Below, piece by piece: positions 1 to 9,061 of a DNA stretch of 34,278 nt. Position 1 is the stretch's first letter. Every line of letters starts with the position of its first letter. The DNA is taken from positions 1-34,278 of the forward strand of contig JAKALV010000003.1 of the NCBI GenBank assembly GCA_021824055.1. The letters run 5' to 3'. The notes below the pieces were generated by a model. That model did not search any database. It was given only the letters and a program-made list of their open reading frames with translations, and had not been told where the DNA came from. Source of the DNA: Acidobacteriota bacterium. Its GTDB lineage: Bacteria; Acidobacteriota; Vicinamibacteria; Vicinamibacterales; SCN-69-37. Both the position numbers and the translations under genes were made by a program.

Positions 1-1
1 G

Positions 2-2782
2 CTCGCGTCGGCCGGGTCAATGGCGCAGGTGGCGCAGAAGCCTGCGCCGCCGGCCGTTCGGACCGCGCCACGACCGGCGGTGGCCCGCATCACCACGCCG
101 AAGGAGGAGTTCGGCCACAACTTCGGCGACGACTACTTTCTCGCCAACTATCAGCAGATCTCCGCCTACTGGAAGAAGCTCGCGAAAGAGTCCAACCGGA
201 TCGTCCTCGAGGACATCGGCAAGACGGCCGAGGGACGCACCCAGCTCATGGCGATCGTGACGTCGCCGGAGAATCAGAAGAAGCTGGCGCGCTACAAGGA
301 AATCTCGCAAGAGCTGGCGCACGCTCGCGGGCCCGACGGCGTGGTATTGACCGAGGCGCAGGCGCGACTGCTGGCCAAAGAGGGCAAGACGGTCGTGTGG
401 ATCGACGGCGGCCTGCACGCGACCGAAGTGCTCGGCGCGCAGCAGCTCGGTGAGATGGTCTATCAGTTCGTCACCCGGAATGATGACGAGACGACGAGGA
501 TTCTGCAGGACTGCATCATCCTCTTCGTGCACGCCAATCCGGACGGCAACGATCTGACGGCCGATTGGTACATGCGCAATCCGGTGCCCGAGCAGCGTAC
601 GCTGGCCGGCCTGCCGAAGCTGTATCAGAAGTACATCGGCCACGACAACAACCGCGACTTCTTCGGGTCGACGCAGGCGGAAACCGAGAACATGAATCGC
701 GTGCTCTACCGCGAGTGGTTCCCGCAGATTCTCTACAACCACCACCAGAGCGGTCCCGCGGGCACGGTGCTGTGGTCGCCGCCGCTGCGCGACCCGTTCA
801 ACTACAACCAGGATCCGCTGCTCGTGCTGGGTATTCAGACGGTCGGGCTCGCGCTGCACACGCGCCTCGCGGCGGAAGGGAAGCCGGGCGCCACGATGCG
901 TAGCGGCGGTCCGTACGACGGATGGTGGAACGGCGGGCTGCGCAACACCGCCGCGTTTCACAACATCATCGCGATTCTGACGGAAATGATCGGCAGCCCC
1001 ACGCCGCAGCGCGTGCCGCTCGTGATGGATCGGCAGTTGCCGTCGAGCGATCTGACCTTTCCAGCGCCGCCGACCACGCCCGCCGCGCTGTGGCACTTCC
1101 GGCAGTCGATCGACTACTCGGTGGCGACCAACCGCGGCGTGCTCGACATCGCGTCGAAGATGCGTGAGAACTTTCTCTACAACATCTACCGGATGGGCAG
1201 GAACTCGATCGAGCGCGGCTCGGAGGATTACTGGACGCCGCGGCCGCACCGGTTGCAGGCGATCGCGACGGCGGCCGGCCTGGCCGGTCCGGCCGGGGGC
1301 GCGGCCGGCGGCCGCGGCGGCAGCACGCCCGAGCAGGATGCGGAGGTCTGGGCCGCGATGCACAGACCCGAGGATCGCGATCCGCGCGCGTTCATCATTC
1401 CGTCGAGTCAGCGCGACTTCCTGACGGCGAACACATTTATCGACGCGCTGCTCGAGACCGGCATTACCGTCGAGCGCGCGACACGCGCCTTCACGTTCGC
1501 CGGCACGACCTATCCGGCCGGATCGTTTGTGGTGAACACGAACCAGGCGTTCCGTCCGCACGTCATCGACATGTTCGAGCCGCAGGATCACCCCGACAAC
1601 TTCGCGTATCCCGGCGCGCCGCCCACGCGCCCATACGACAACGCCGGCTGGACGCTCGCCTTTCAGATGGGCGTCGAGTTCGAACGGGTCTTCGACACGG
1701 TGAAGGATGCGTCGCTCGAGGTGGTGAAGGACTGGAACATCACGCCGACGCCCGGCGTTGTCCGGCCGGCCGGTGCGGGTGGTTATCTCCTGAGCCACGA
1801 CGTGCTCGATTCGTTCCGCGCGCTCAACGCGCTCGCGGGGAGGCAGATCGCGATGACGTCGGCGCCGATGGTGATCGACGGCCGGACGTGGCCGACCGGC
1901 ACGTTCTGGGCCGAGGCGGGCGCCGAGCCGGTGCTCGCCGGCCTGGCGCAGAGGACCGGGATCAGCGCGCGCGCGTTGACGGCGATGCCCGATGGCCTCG
2001 TGCCGACGCGGACGCCGCGCATCGGACTGTGGGATCAGTACGGCGGTTCGATCGATGCCGGGTGGGCCCGCTGGATTCTCGAGCAGTTCGATTTCACGTT
2101 CGATCGCGTGTTCGCGCCGCAACTCGATGCGGGTAATCTCAACGCGAAGTATGACGTGCTGGTCTTTGTCGGCGGCGCGATTCCCGCGGGAGGCCTGGGC
2201 CGCGCCGGACGCAGTGGCGCTGGCGGCGGGGCCGTGGGCACCATCCTGCCGGTTCCGGCGGAGTACGTGAATCAGCAAGGATCGATCTCGGCCACCACGA
2301 TGGCCGCGCTGAAGACGTTCGCGGAGGCCGGCGGCACGATCATCGCCATCGGGTCATCGGCGACGAACCTCGGCGCCTATCTCGCCCTGCCGATGGAGAA
2401 CCACCTCGTCGAGAACGGCCAGCCGTTGCCGCAGACGAAGTTCTACACGCCCGGCTCGGTGTTGCGCGCGCGCGTCGACACGACGAGCCCGTTTGCGTAC
2501 GGCATGCAGGAACACACCGATGTGTTCTTCGACAACAGTCCGGTGTGGACGCTCGGGCCCGATGCGGCCGCGAGAGGCGTGAAGCCGATCGCCTGGTTCG
2601 ATTCGAAGACGCCGCTCAGGAGCGGATGGTCCTGGGGGCAGGCGTATCTGGACGGCGGCGTGATCGGCGTCGACGCGAAGGTGGGGCAGGGGCGGGTGCT
2701 GCTGTTTGGCGCGGAGATTCTGCAGCGCGCGCAGCCGCACGGCACGTTTAAACTGCTATTCAATGGCATCTGGACGAAATAG
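2..2782 (+). CDS. M14-family zinc carboxypeptidase-like secreted protein; 5' end probably truncated by the window edge
   Basis: Long ORF with a peptidase_M14-like N-terminal domain (GKTAEGRTQLMAIV, IDGGLHATEVLG, HANPDGND). The frame stays open upstream of the ATG at 20 (..LASAGS-MAQVAQ..), which looks like the end of a signal peptide. Confidence 0.85.
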   Translation, partial: LASAGSMAQVAQKPAPPAVRTAPRPAVARITTPKEEFGHNFGDDYFLANYQQISAYWKKLAKESNRIVLEDIGKTAEGRTQLMAIVTSPENQKKLARYKEISQELAHARGPDGVVLTEAQARLLAKEGKTVVWIDGGLHATEVLGAQQLGEMVYQFVTRNDDETTRILQDCIILFVHANPDGNDLTADWYMRNPVPEQRTLAGLPKLYQKYIGHDNNRDFFGSTQAETENMNRVLYREWFPQILYNHHQSGPAGTVLWSPPLRDPFNYNQDPLLVLGIQTVGLALHTRLAAEGKPGATMRSGGPYDGWWNGGLRNTAAFHNIIAILTEMIGSPTPQRVPLVMDRQLPSSDLTFPAPPTTPAALWHFRQSIDYSVATNRGVLDIASKMRENFLYNIYRMGRNSIERGSEDYWTPRPHRLQAIATAAGLAGPAGGAAGGRGGSTPEQDAEVWAAMHRPEDRDPRAFIIPSSQRDFLTANTFIDALLETGITVERATRAFTFAGTTYPAGSFVVNTNQAFRPHVIDMFEPQDHPDNFAYPGAPPTRPYDNAGWTLAFQMGVEFERVFDTVKDASLEVVKDWNITPTPGVVRPAGAGGYLLSHDVLDSFRALNALAGRQIAMTSAPMVIDGRTWPTGTFWAEAGAEPVLAGLAQRTGISARALTAMPDGLVPTRTPRIGLWDQYGGSIDAGWARWILEQFDFTFDRVFAPQLDAGNLNAKYDVLVFVGGAIPAGGLGRAGRSGAGGGAVGTILPVPAEYVNQQGSISATTMAALKTFAEAGGTIIAIGSSATNLGAYLALPMENHLVENGQPLPQTKFYTPGSVLRARVDTTSPFAYGMQEHTDVFFDNSPVWTLGPDAAARGVKPIAWFDSKTPLRSGWSWGQAYLDGGVIGVDAKVGQGRVLLFGAEILQRAQPHGTFKLLFNGIWTK

Positions 2783-4292
2783 CAAACCTACCGTCTTCAC
2801 GGTTCTCTTGGCCGTCGGGATGGGCGTTGGCGCGTGGGCGCAGCAGGAGCCCGTGGATTCGGCGGCGATCGCGAAGATCCGCGACGAGGGCCTGAACCGA
2901 TCGAAGGTGACCGAGCCGTTCGACATGTTCGCCAACACTATCGGCCCGCGCCTGACCGGATCGCCGGCTCACAAGCGCGCGGCGGAATGGGCCCGCGACA
3001 CGCTCACGAAATGGGGCATCTCGAACGCGCATCTCGAGGCGTGGGAATTCGGTCGGGGGTGGGAGCTGCAGAAGCTCACCATCGAAATGGTGGAGCCGCG
3101 CTACATGCCGCTCACCGGGTTCGCCGAGGCCTGGACCCCGTCGACGCCAGGGGAAATCGTGATTCCGGCGGTGTCCACCGCAGGCAAGACGCCTGAGGAA
3201 GTCGCGGCGCTGCCGATCAAGGGCGCGGCGCTGCTGCAGCAGGGCGTCGTGACGGCGTTCATTGACAAGGATCGGGAACAGCCGGAGCTCGTTCAGGGCG
3301 CCCGCATCGGCGCGCCCCCTGCGCCGCGAGAACCAGGTTCGGCTCCTGCCGCGCGAGGTTCGGCTGCGGCCGCTCCTCGTTCAGGGGGCGCTGGGCGTGG
3401 TTCGGGGGACTCCGCCGGTAGTCCGGTTCCCAACCCCGCCTCTGCCGCCGCTGTCCTGATCAAGCCGAGCCGTGGCATGCAGGGCACAGTGTTCGTGCAG
3501 GCCGGGCGCGAGACGCCCGCCGCGACCCAGCCGGCCATCGTGCTCATGGCCGAGCACTACAACATCGTGGCGCGCCTGCTGGCCCAGGGCGTGCCGGTCA
3601 CGCTGCGCGTCAACGTTCAAGCGAAGTTCTACGAGGCCGACCGCAATTCATACAACGTCGTCGCCGAGATTCCCGGCACCGATCCGGTGCTGAAGAACGA
3701 CGTGGTCATCCTGGGCGCCCATCTTGATTCGTGGCACACGGCGACCGGCGCGACCGACAACGCGGACGGGGCCGCCGGTGTCATGGAGGCGTTCCGAATT
3801 CTGAAAGCGACAAGACTGCAGCCCAAACGCACGTTGCGTCTCGCGCTCTGGAGCGGCGAGGAAGAGGGTTTGTACGGATCGAAACACTACGTGGACGACC
3901 ACCTCGCCGGCGACATGCACGCGGCCGACCGCGAGCAGGTCAGCGCGTACTTCAATATCGATCCGGGCACGGGGCCGATCTACGGCTGGTACTGCGAGGG
4001 CAATGCGGCTGCCAAGGCGATCTTCGACGCGTGGCTGACGCCCTTCAAGGACCTGGGGGCGCGCCAGAACGTGCTGCCGGGAATCGGCAACACCGACCAC
4101 CTGAGCTTCAGGGCGGTCGGCATCCCGGCGTTCAATGCGATCCAGGACTATACCGCCTACGATACGCGCCTGCACCACACGAACGTGGACACGGCCGAGT
4201 ATGTGAACGTGGCCGATCTGAAGCAGACGGCTGTCGTGCTGGCGGGATTCGCCTTCCAGGCGGCACAGCGACCGGAGCGCATTCCGAGGTAA
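2763..4292 (+). CDS. M28-family metallopeptidase with PA-like insert, secreted
   Basis: ORF 2706..4292; ATG at 2763 followed by a signal peptide (TVFTVLLAVGMGVGAWAQ). M28 motifs: VVILGAHLDSWHTATGATDNADGAAGVMEA, LWSGEEEGLYGS, GNTDHLSF. Confidence 0.87.
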   Translation: MASGRNSKPTVFTVLLAVGMGVGAWAQQEPVDSAAIAKIRDEGLNRSKVTEPFDMFANTIGPRLTGSPAHKRAAEWARDTLTKWGISNAHLEAWEFGRGWELQKLTIEMVEPRYMPLTGFAEAWTPSTPGEIVIPAVSTAGKTPEEVAALPIKGAALLQQGVVTAFIDKDREQPELVQGARIGAPPAPREPGSAPAARGSAAAAPRSGGAGRGSGDSAGSPVPNPASAAAVLIKPSRGMQGTVFVQAGRETPAATQPAIVLMAEHYNIVARLLAQGVPVTLRVNVQAKFYEADRNSYNVVAEIPGTDPVLKNDVVILGAHLDSWHTATGATDNADGAAGVMEAFRILKATRLQPKRTLRLALWSGEEEGLYGSKHYVDDHLAGDMHAADREQVSAYFNIDPGTGPIYGWYCEGNAAAKAIFDAWLTPFKDLGARQNVLPGIGNTDHLSFRAVGIPAFNAIQDYTAYDTRLHHTNVDTAEYVNVADLKQTAVVLAGFAFQAAQRPERIPR

Positions 4293-4339
4293 AGTTTTCC
4301 TCAGGCCGCCGGGCGAAATCCGCGGTCTAAAGAGGTGCC

Positions 4340-4882
4340 ATGACTCCCCAGTCACCACGTAGGTCTCAGTCCGCCCAGCGCGGTTTCACGCTCATCGAGC
4401 TCCTGATCGTCGTCGCCATCATCAGCATCATCGCCGCGGTGGCCGTGCCGAACCTGCTGCGCTCGCGCCAGACGGGCAACGAGGTGTCGGCGGCCACGTC
4501 GCTGCTGGCCATTTCAAAAGCCCAGGTCATGTATTCGGTCTCGTGCGGCGGTGGCGGTTATGCGGCTTCGTTGCCCACCCTGGGCGTCCCGTCGCCAGGG
4601 ACCACCGAGGCGTATCTCTCGGCGGATCTCACCATGTCGCCGACGCCCTTCAAAGCCGGCTACAACTTCACGATGGGCCCCGGAGCCGGGGCCAGCGCCG
4701 GCGCAAACGACTGCAACGGCACCGTCACGCAGAGCAACTACTACGCGACCGCCGTGCCCCAGACCTTTGGGACGAGCGGATCACGCTCCTTTGCGATCAA
4801 CGCGTCGGGGACCGTGTGGATGAACAATACGGCAGCCGCGCCGACAGAGCCGTTTGGCGCGCCGGCGACGACGTATCGATAG
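4340..4882 (+). CDS. type IV pilin / pseudopilin-like protein (prepilin N-terminal methylation motif)
   Basis: N-terminus QRGFTLIELLIVVAIISIIAAVAVPNLLRSRQ is a canonical class III signal peptide plus pilin alpha-1 helix. Confidence 0.9.
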   Translation: MTPQSPRRSQSAQRGFTLIELLIVVAIISIIAAVAVPNLLRSRQTGNEVSAATSLLAISKAQVMYSVSCGGGGYAASLPTLGVPSPGTTEAYLSADLTMSPTPFKAGYNFTMGPGAGASAGANDCNGTVTQSNYYATAVPQTFGTSGSRSFAINASGTVWMNNTAAAPTEPFGAPATTYR

Positions 4883-4889
4883 TCAGGCA

Positions 4890-5120
4890 ATGGGGCAGTG
4901 GGGCATCCTTCCTCTCGTTTTTGCTCTCATTCTTCCGGCGGCGCAAGCCGCTCAGACGCCATCACAGCCCGCTCCGGTTCGCCTGAATGGAGTGTGGGAC
5001 CTCGACAAGGCCCTCTCAACCAAACCAATGGCCGCGCCCGGTGAGCAGCCCGGCGACGACGGCGGGCGGCGTTCATGCGCTTCGTGTACGACCATTCTTT
5101 GGTGCAATACGAATCGCTGA
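4890..5120 (+). pseudogene. possible truncated or frameshifted secreted protein (signal peptide plus LNGVWDLDKALS start)
   Basis: MGQWGILPLVFALILPAAQAAQ is a plausible signal peptide followed by LNGVWDLDKALSTKP; the frame then becomes Cys/Arg-rich and stops. Confidence 0.35.
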
Positions 5121-5174
5121 CGCCGGTGGCGCGCTGCGCCCGCGACCGGCGCCGTCATGCGGTAATCTCGACGG

Positions 5175-5582
5175 ATGAACGAGCGAGTTCTCCTCAGTGC
5201 GGTAGCCGGCATTTGTTTTGGACTGTGGCCTCTGGTCATGAACCGCGTGCGCCTCGACCCCTACGTGACCGTGATCGTCTTTCTCGCCGGCTCGCTGCTC
5301 TTCGCGTTGCCGGCCGCCTTCTTCGGAAACTGGTCGGGGATCAGCGGCAGCCAGCTGCGCGTGGCGGCCATCGCGTGCGCGATTTCCGCGATAGGCAGCA
5401 TCAGCTTCAATCGCATGCTCGCCACCACCACCGTTGCCGAGGTGGCGAACATGTTTCTTGTGATGCTGGTGGTGCAGGTCGCGGTGCCGGCCGCCGTATT
5501 GCTGCGATCAGGCGCGTCGACCCGTCAGATCGCGGGGCTATGCGCCGCCGCGCTGGCCGTGGTGCTGCTCGGGAAGCGATAG
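5175..5582 (+). CDS. small DMT/EamA-like half-size transporter, about 4 TM segments
   Basis: 135-aa hydrophobic protein (GICFGLWPLVMNRV..., VTVIVFLAGSLLFALPAAFF, GSISFNRMLATTTVAEVANMFLVMLVVQVAVPAAVLL, AGLCAAALAVVLLGKR). Confidence 0.7.
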   Translation: MNERVLLSAVAGICFGLWPLVMNRVRLDPYVTVIVFLAGSLLFALPAAFFGNWSGISGSQLRVAAIACAISAIGSISFNRMLATTTVAEVANMFLVMLVVQVAVPAAVLLRSGASTRQIAGLCAAALAVVLLGKR

Positions 5583-5587
5583 CCGCG

Positions 5588-8254
5588 CTACCGCAGCGCA
5601 GCGGCGAGGAGTTCGCGGGCCTTCGCCAGCAATTCCTCGATCTTTGACGCGTCCTTGCCGCCGGCTTCCGCGAAATCCGGACGGCCGCCACCGCCACCGC
5701 CGACGATCGGCGCCAGTTCCTTCACAAGCGCGCCAGCTTTGACACGATCCGTCAGGTCCTTCGTGACCGATACGAGCAGCGACACCTTGCCGTCAGTCTC
5801 CGCGGCGATGACCACAACGCCTCGCTGGAGGCGGTCTCGAAGCGAATCCGCCAGGCCGCGCAGCGCGTTCTTTTCAAGTCCGCTGACGCGCCGCGCCACG
5901 AACTTCGCATCGCCCATCGTCACCACGTCATCGTCGCCGCCGCCCTTGGCGTTGCCGCCCAGCGCCAGCGTCATCTTGAGCTGCTCGTTCTCGCGCGCGA
6001 GCTTCCGGGCCTCGCTCTGCAGCTTCGCGATGGCCTCGGCCGCGTGCTCCGCCGGCACGTTGAGCGCCTCCAGCGTCCGGCCGAGCGTGTCACGCTGGGC
6101 CTGGATGTAGGCGACCGCGCCGGCGCCCGTCAGCGCCTCGATGCGGCGGATGCCGGCCGCCACGCCGGCTTCCTCGGTGATGACAAAGGGTCCGATGTCG
6201 CCGGTGGCGCCCACGTGCGTGCCGCCGCACAGCTCGGTCGAGAAGCCCTCGACGCTGACCACGCGCACGCGGTCGCCGTATTTCTCGCCGAAGAGGGCCA
6301 TGGCGCCGGACTTCATCGCCTCCTCAGTGTTCTTCTCCGTCGTCGTCACAGTGACGTTGCGAAAGATCTCCGCGTTGACGATCCGTTCGATCTGCTGCTT
6401 CTCGTCGTGGCCGACCGCGGCATCGTGCGCGAAGTCGAAGCGCAAGCGGTCGGGCGCCACAAGGGAACCCTTCTGGCGCACGTGCGTGCCGAGCGTCCTG
6501 CGCAGCGCGGCATGCAGCAGGTGGGTTGCCGTGTGGTTGCGCCGGGTGGCGTCACGCCGCTCGGCGTCCACGGCGGCCGTGACGATGTCCCCCACGGACA
6601 GCGTGCCGTCTTCGATCTCGACGAAGTGCACGCGCGATCTGCTGAACTTCTTCGACACGTCCAGCACGAGCGCCCGCGCGTGCGGGGACACGAGCGTGCC
6701 TTCGTCGGACACCTGCCCGCCGGACTCGACATAGAACGGCGTCACGTCGAGCACCACGCCGCCACGCTGGCCCTTGGAGAGGGCGGCGACCGGCGACAAT
6801 TTCTCGTCCACCAGGTGCAGGACGCGGGATCCCGCGTGGGTCGTGGCGTCGTACCCGACGAATGTCTCGTCGAAGTCCTTCACAAAGGCCGAGCCGTCGA
6901 CCTTGAACTTCGCCGACGCCCGCGCGCGCGCCCGTTGCGCGTTCATGGCCGCATCGTAGGACACACGATCGATCGTGAGGCCGCGCTGGCCGGCCAGGTC
7001 CTCGGCGAAATCAAACGGCACGCCGAGCGAGTCGTACAGCTTGAACACTTCGTCGCCCGGCACGGTCCTGGCCCTGGCGGCAATCGTACGATCGATCAGG
7101 TCCTCCAGTCTGGGCAGGCCCGTGGTCAGCACCATGTCGAAGCGTTCTTCTTCCGACCTGATTGCGCGTACGATCGCTTCGCGATTGGCGCTGAGCTCGG
7201 GATACGCGCCACCCATTTCGCGAATAACGACGTCGGCCAGTTCGAAGAGCACGGGCTCGGTGAATCCGAGTGTCTTGCCGTGGCGCATCGCGCGCCGCAT
7301 GATCTTGCGCAACACATAGCCGCGCCATTCGTTGGACGGCTCGACGCCGTCGGCAATGAGGAACGTCATGGCTCGCAGATGGTCGGCGATCACGCGCATG
7401 GATACATCCGGGTGATCGCCGCCGCCCTCGAATGCGCCATAGGTGCGGCCGGCGCGTTCGCCGATGGCCGTCAGGAGCGGCATGAAGACGTCAGTGTCGT
7501 AGTTGGACAGCTTGCCCTGCAGCACCGCGACGATGCGCTCGAAGCCCATGCCGGTGTCCACCGAGAGGGCGGGCAATGGATGCAGCGTGCCCTGGTCGTC
7601 GCGGTTGAACTCCATGAACACGTTGTTCCAGACTTCGACGTAGCGCTGGCAGCTGCACTCGACGCCCAGACACACGGGCGCGTCGCAGGGGATCTCGTGG
7701 CCGCGGAAGTAGTGGATTTCCGAACAGCGGCCGCACGGGCCCGTCTCGCCCATCTGCCAGAAGTTTTCGGCCAAGCCGAGTGCCGTGATGCGTGCCGCGG
7801 GGACCAGGCCTTTCCAGATGTCGAAGGCTTCGGCGTCACGCGGAATACCGGCCTCGCCCTTGAAGACCGTCGGGTACAGCCTCTCGGGATCGAGTTTCCA
7901 GACTTTGGTGAGGAGTTCCCAGGCAAACGGGATCGCGTCCTTCTTGAAGTAGTCGCCGAACGAGAAGTTGCCCAGCATCTCGAAGAACGTGTGATGGCGC
8001 AGCGAGGGGCCCACGTTCTCGAGGTCGTTGTGCTTGCCGCTGACGCGCATGCACTTCTGCACCGTTGTCGCCCGCCGGTAGTCGCGCCGCTCTTTGCCCA
8101 GAAACAGGTCCTTGAACTGGTTCATCCCCGCGTTGGTGAACAGCAGGGTCGGATCCTCATGCGGTACGAGCGACGACGACGGCACCATGCGGTGGCCGTG
8201 GGATTCAAAGTACTTCAGGAACGACAGCCGGATTTCAGACGAGGTCATGACCAC
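5588..8254 (-). CDS. alaS: alanyl-tRNA synthetase
   Basis: 888 aa; FLKYFESHGHRMVPSSSLVPHEDPTLLFTNAGMNQFKDLFLG, NHTATHLLHAALR, STELCGGTHVGATGDIG, C-terminal DHHA1 region GGGGGGRPDFAEAGG. Confidence 0.97.
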   Translation of the reverse strand: MVMTSSEIRLSFLKYFESHGHRMVPSSSLVPHEDPTLLFTNAGMNQFKDLFLGKERRDYRRATTVQKCMRVSGKHNDLENVGPSLRHHTFFEMLGNFSFGDYFKKDAIPFAWELLTKVWKLDPERLYPTVFKGEAGIPRDAEAFDIWKGLVPAARITALGLAENFWQMGETGPCGRCSEIHYFRGHEIPCDAPVCLGVECSCQRYVEVWNNVFMEFNRDDQGTLHPLPALSVDTGMGFERIVAVLQGKLSNYDTDVFMPLLTAIGERAGRTYGAFEGGGDHPDVSMRVIADHLRAMTFLIADGVEPSNEWRGYVLRKIMRRAMRHGKTLGFTEPVLFELADVVIREMGGAYPELSANREAIVRAIRSEEERFDMVLTTGLPRLEDLIDRTIAARARTVPGDEVFKLYDSLGVPFDFAEDLAGQRGLTIDRVSYDAAMNAQRARARASAKFKVDGSAFVKDFDETFVGYDATTHAGSRVLHLVDEKLSPVAALSKGQRGGVVLDVTPFYVESGGQVSDEGTLVSPHARALVLDVSKKFSRSRVHFVEIEDGTLSVGDIVTAAVDAERRDATRRNHTATHLLHAALRRTLGTHVRQKGSLVAPDRLRFDFAHDAAVGHDEKQQIERIVNAEIFRNVTVTTTEKNTEEAMKSGAMALFGEKYGDRVRVVSVEGFSTELCGGTHVGATGDIGPFVITEEAGVAAGIRRIEALTGAGAVAYIQAQRDTLGRTLEALNVPAEHAAEAIAKLQSEARKLARENEQLKMTLALGGNAKGGGDDDVVTMGDAKFVARRVSGLEKNALRGLADSLRDRLQRGVVVIAAETDGKVSLLVSVTKDLTDRVKAGALVKELAPIVGGGGGGRPDFAEAGGKDASKIEELLAKARELLAAALR

Positions 8255-8344
8255 GACATTGTACTAGGCAGGCACGGTGAGGCTTGTCGGCAGATCAAGA
8301 GCTTTCACCATGAAGGCCCATGGAGAGCCATGGAGCTGAAACAC

Positions 8345-8485
8345 CGAGGGCCTGGCGGCCGCCTCCGGCGGCCGGCCGGGATGAGGACGAGCGGGAACGA
8401 GAGAGCGTCTCGACCTCACGCGCTCTCTCGTTCCCGCTCGTCCTCATCCCGGCTCGCCCGGCGAAGCCGGGCCACCAGGCCCTCG
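8345..8485. repeat. cloverleaf-type palindromic intergenic element
   Basis: Outer 11-bp arms 8345-8355/8475-8485 (CGAGGGCCTGG/CCAGGCCCTCG); hairpin 8356-8374 (CGGCCGCC-TCC-GGCGGCCG); 33-bp perfect central arms 8375-8407/8421-8453; hairpin 8456-8472 (GCCCGGC-GAA-GCCGGGC). Confidence 0.9.
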
Positions 8486-8598
8486 AGACCTTCATGCCTT
8501 CATGTTGAGCGCTCTTGGACGACGCCCTTGGACGGCGTGCGGCTCCATGGAACTCCATCGCCCTCCATGTTGAGCGCCTTGCGACTTGCCACCTTCTG

Positions 8599-9045
8599 CT
8601 ACTTGCGGCTCGCCCGTACTGCCTTGCTGATCGCTTCAGACGTGAAGCCCTTGCGGAGCAGCTGCTGGAAGATCTTCCGACGCTCTTCGGCGGTGGGCCT
8701 GGCCGGGAATCGTTTGCGCGACAGGAACTTCGCGATCGCGGCCGCTTCGTCGTCCGGCGGCAGGTCGGCGATCAACTCGTCGGCGAGGTGCCGGTCGATG
8801 CCGCGCGCGGCCAGTTCCTGGCGGATCCGCAGGCGCCCGCGGCCCTTGATCTGGCTGGACACCCGGACGTGCGCGGCGGCCACGCGGCGATCATCGATCG
8901 TGCGATCTTCGACGAGAGCCGCGACGACGGCGTCGACGTCAGCCGGTGGATGCTCGCGATCGATCAGGCGCTGGCGCAATTCGGCCGTCGTGTAGTCGCG
9001 GCGTCCGAGCAAGGCCAGCGCGGCGCCCCGCACCTTCGCGCTCAC
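8599..9045 (-). CDS. recX: RecX family regulatory protein
   Basis: ORF 8599..9114, with GTG at about 9045 as the likely start (VSAKVRGAALALLGRRDYTTAELRQRLIDR). RecX three-helix repeats: GRGRLRIRQELAARGIDRHLADELI, QLLRKGFTSEAISKAVRA. Confidence 0.85.
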   Translation of the reverse strand: MSAKVRGAALALLGRRDYTTAELRQRLIDREHPPADVDAVVAALVEDRTIDDRRVAAAHVRVSSQIKGRGRLRIRQELAARGIDRHLADELIADLPPDDEAAAIAKFLSRKRFPARPTAEERRKIFQQLLRKGFTSEAISKAVRASRK

Positions 9046-9061
9046 GCCGCCACTCCGCACA

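Noticed and set aside
17-2278. 753-aa minus-strand ORF
   Set aside because: Arg/His-rich shadow ORF antisense to a clear M14 peptidase; high-GC artefact.
8295-8558. ORFs 8295..8558(-) and 8320..8508(+)
   Set aside because: Both are translations of the cloverleaf palindrome.
6044-8995. 983-aa plus-strand ORF
   Set aside because: Antisense to alaS and recX and reads through the palindromic spacer; no family motifs.
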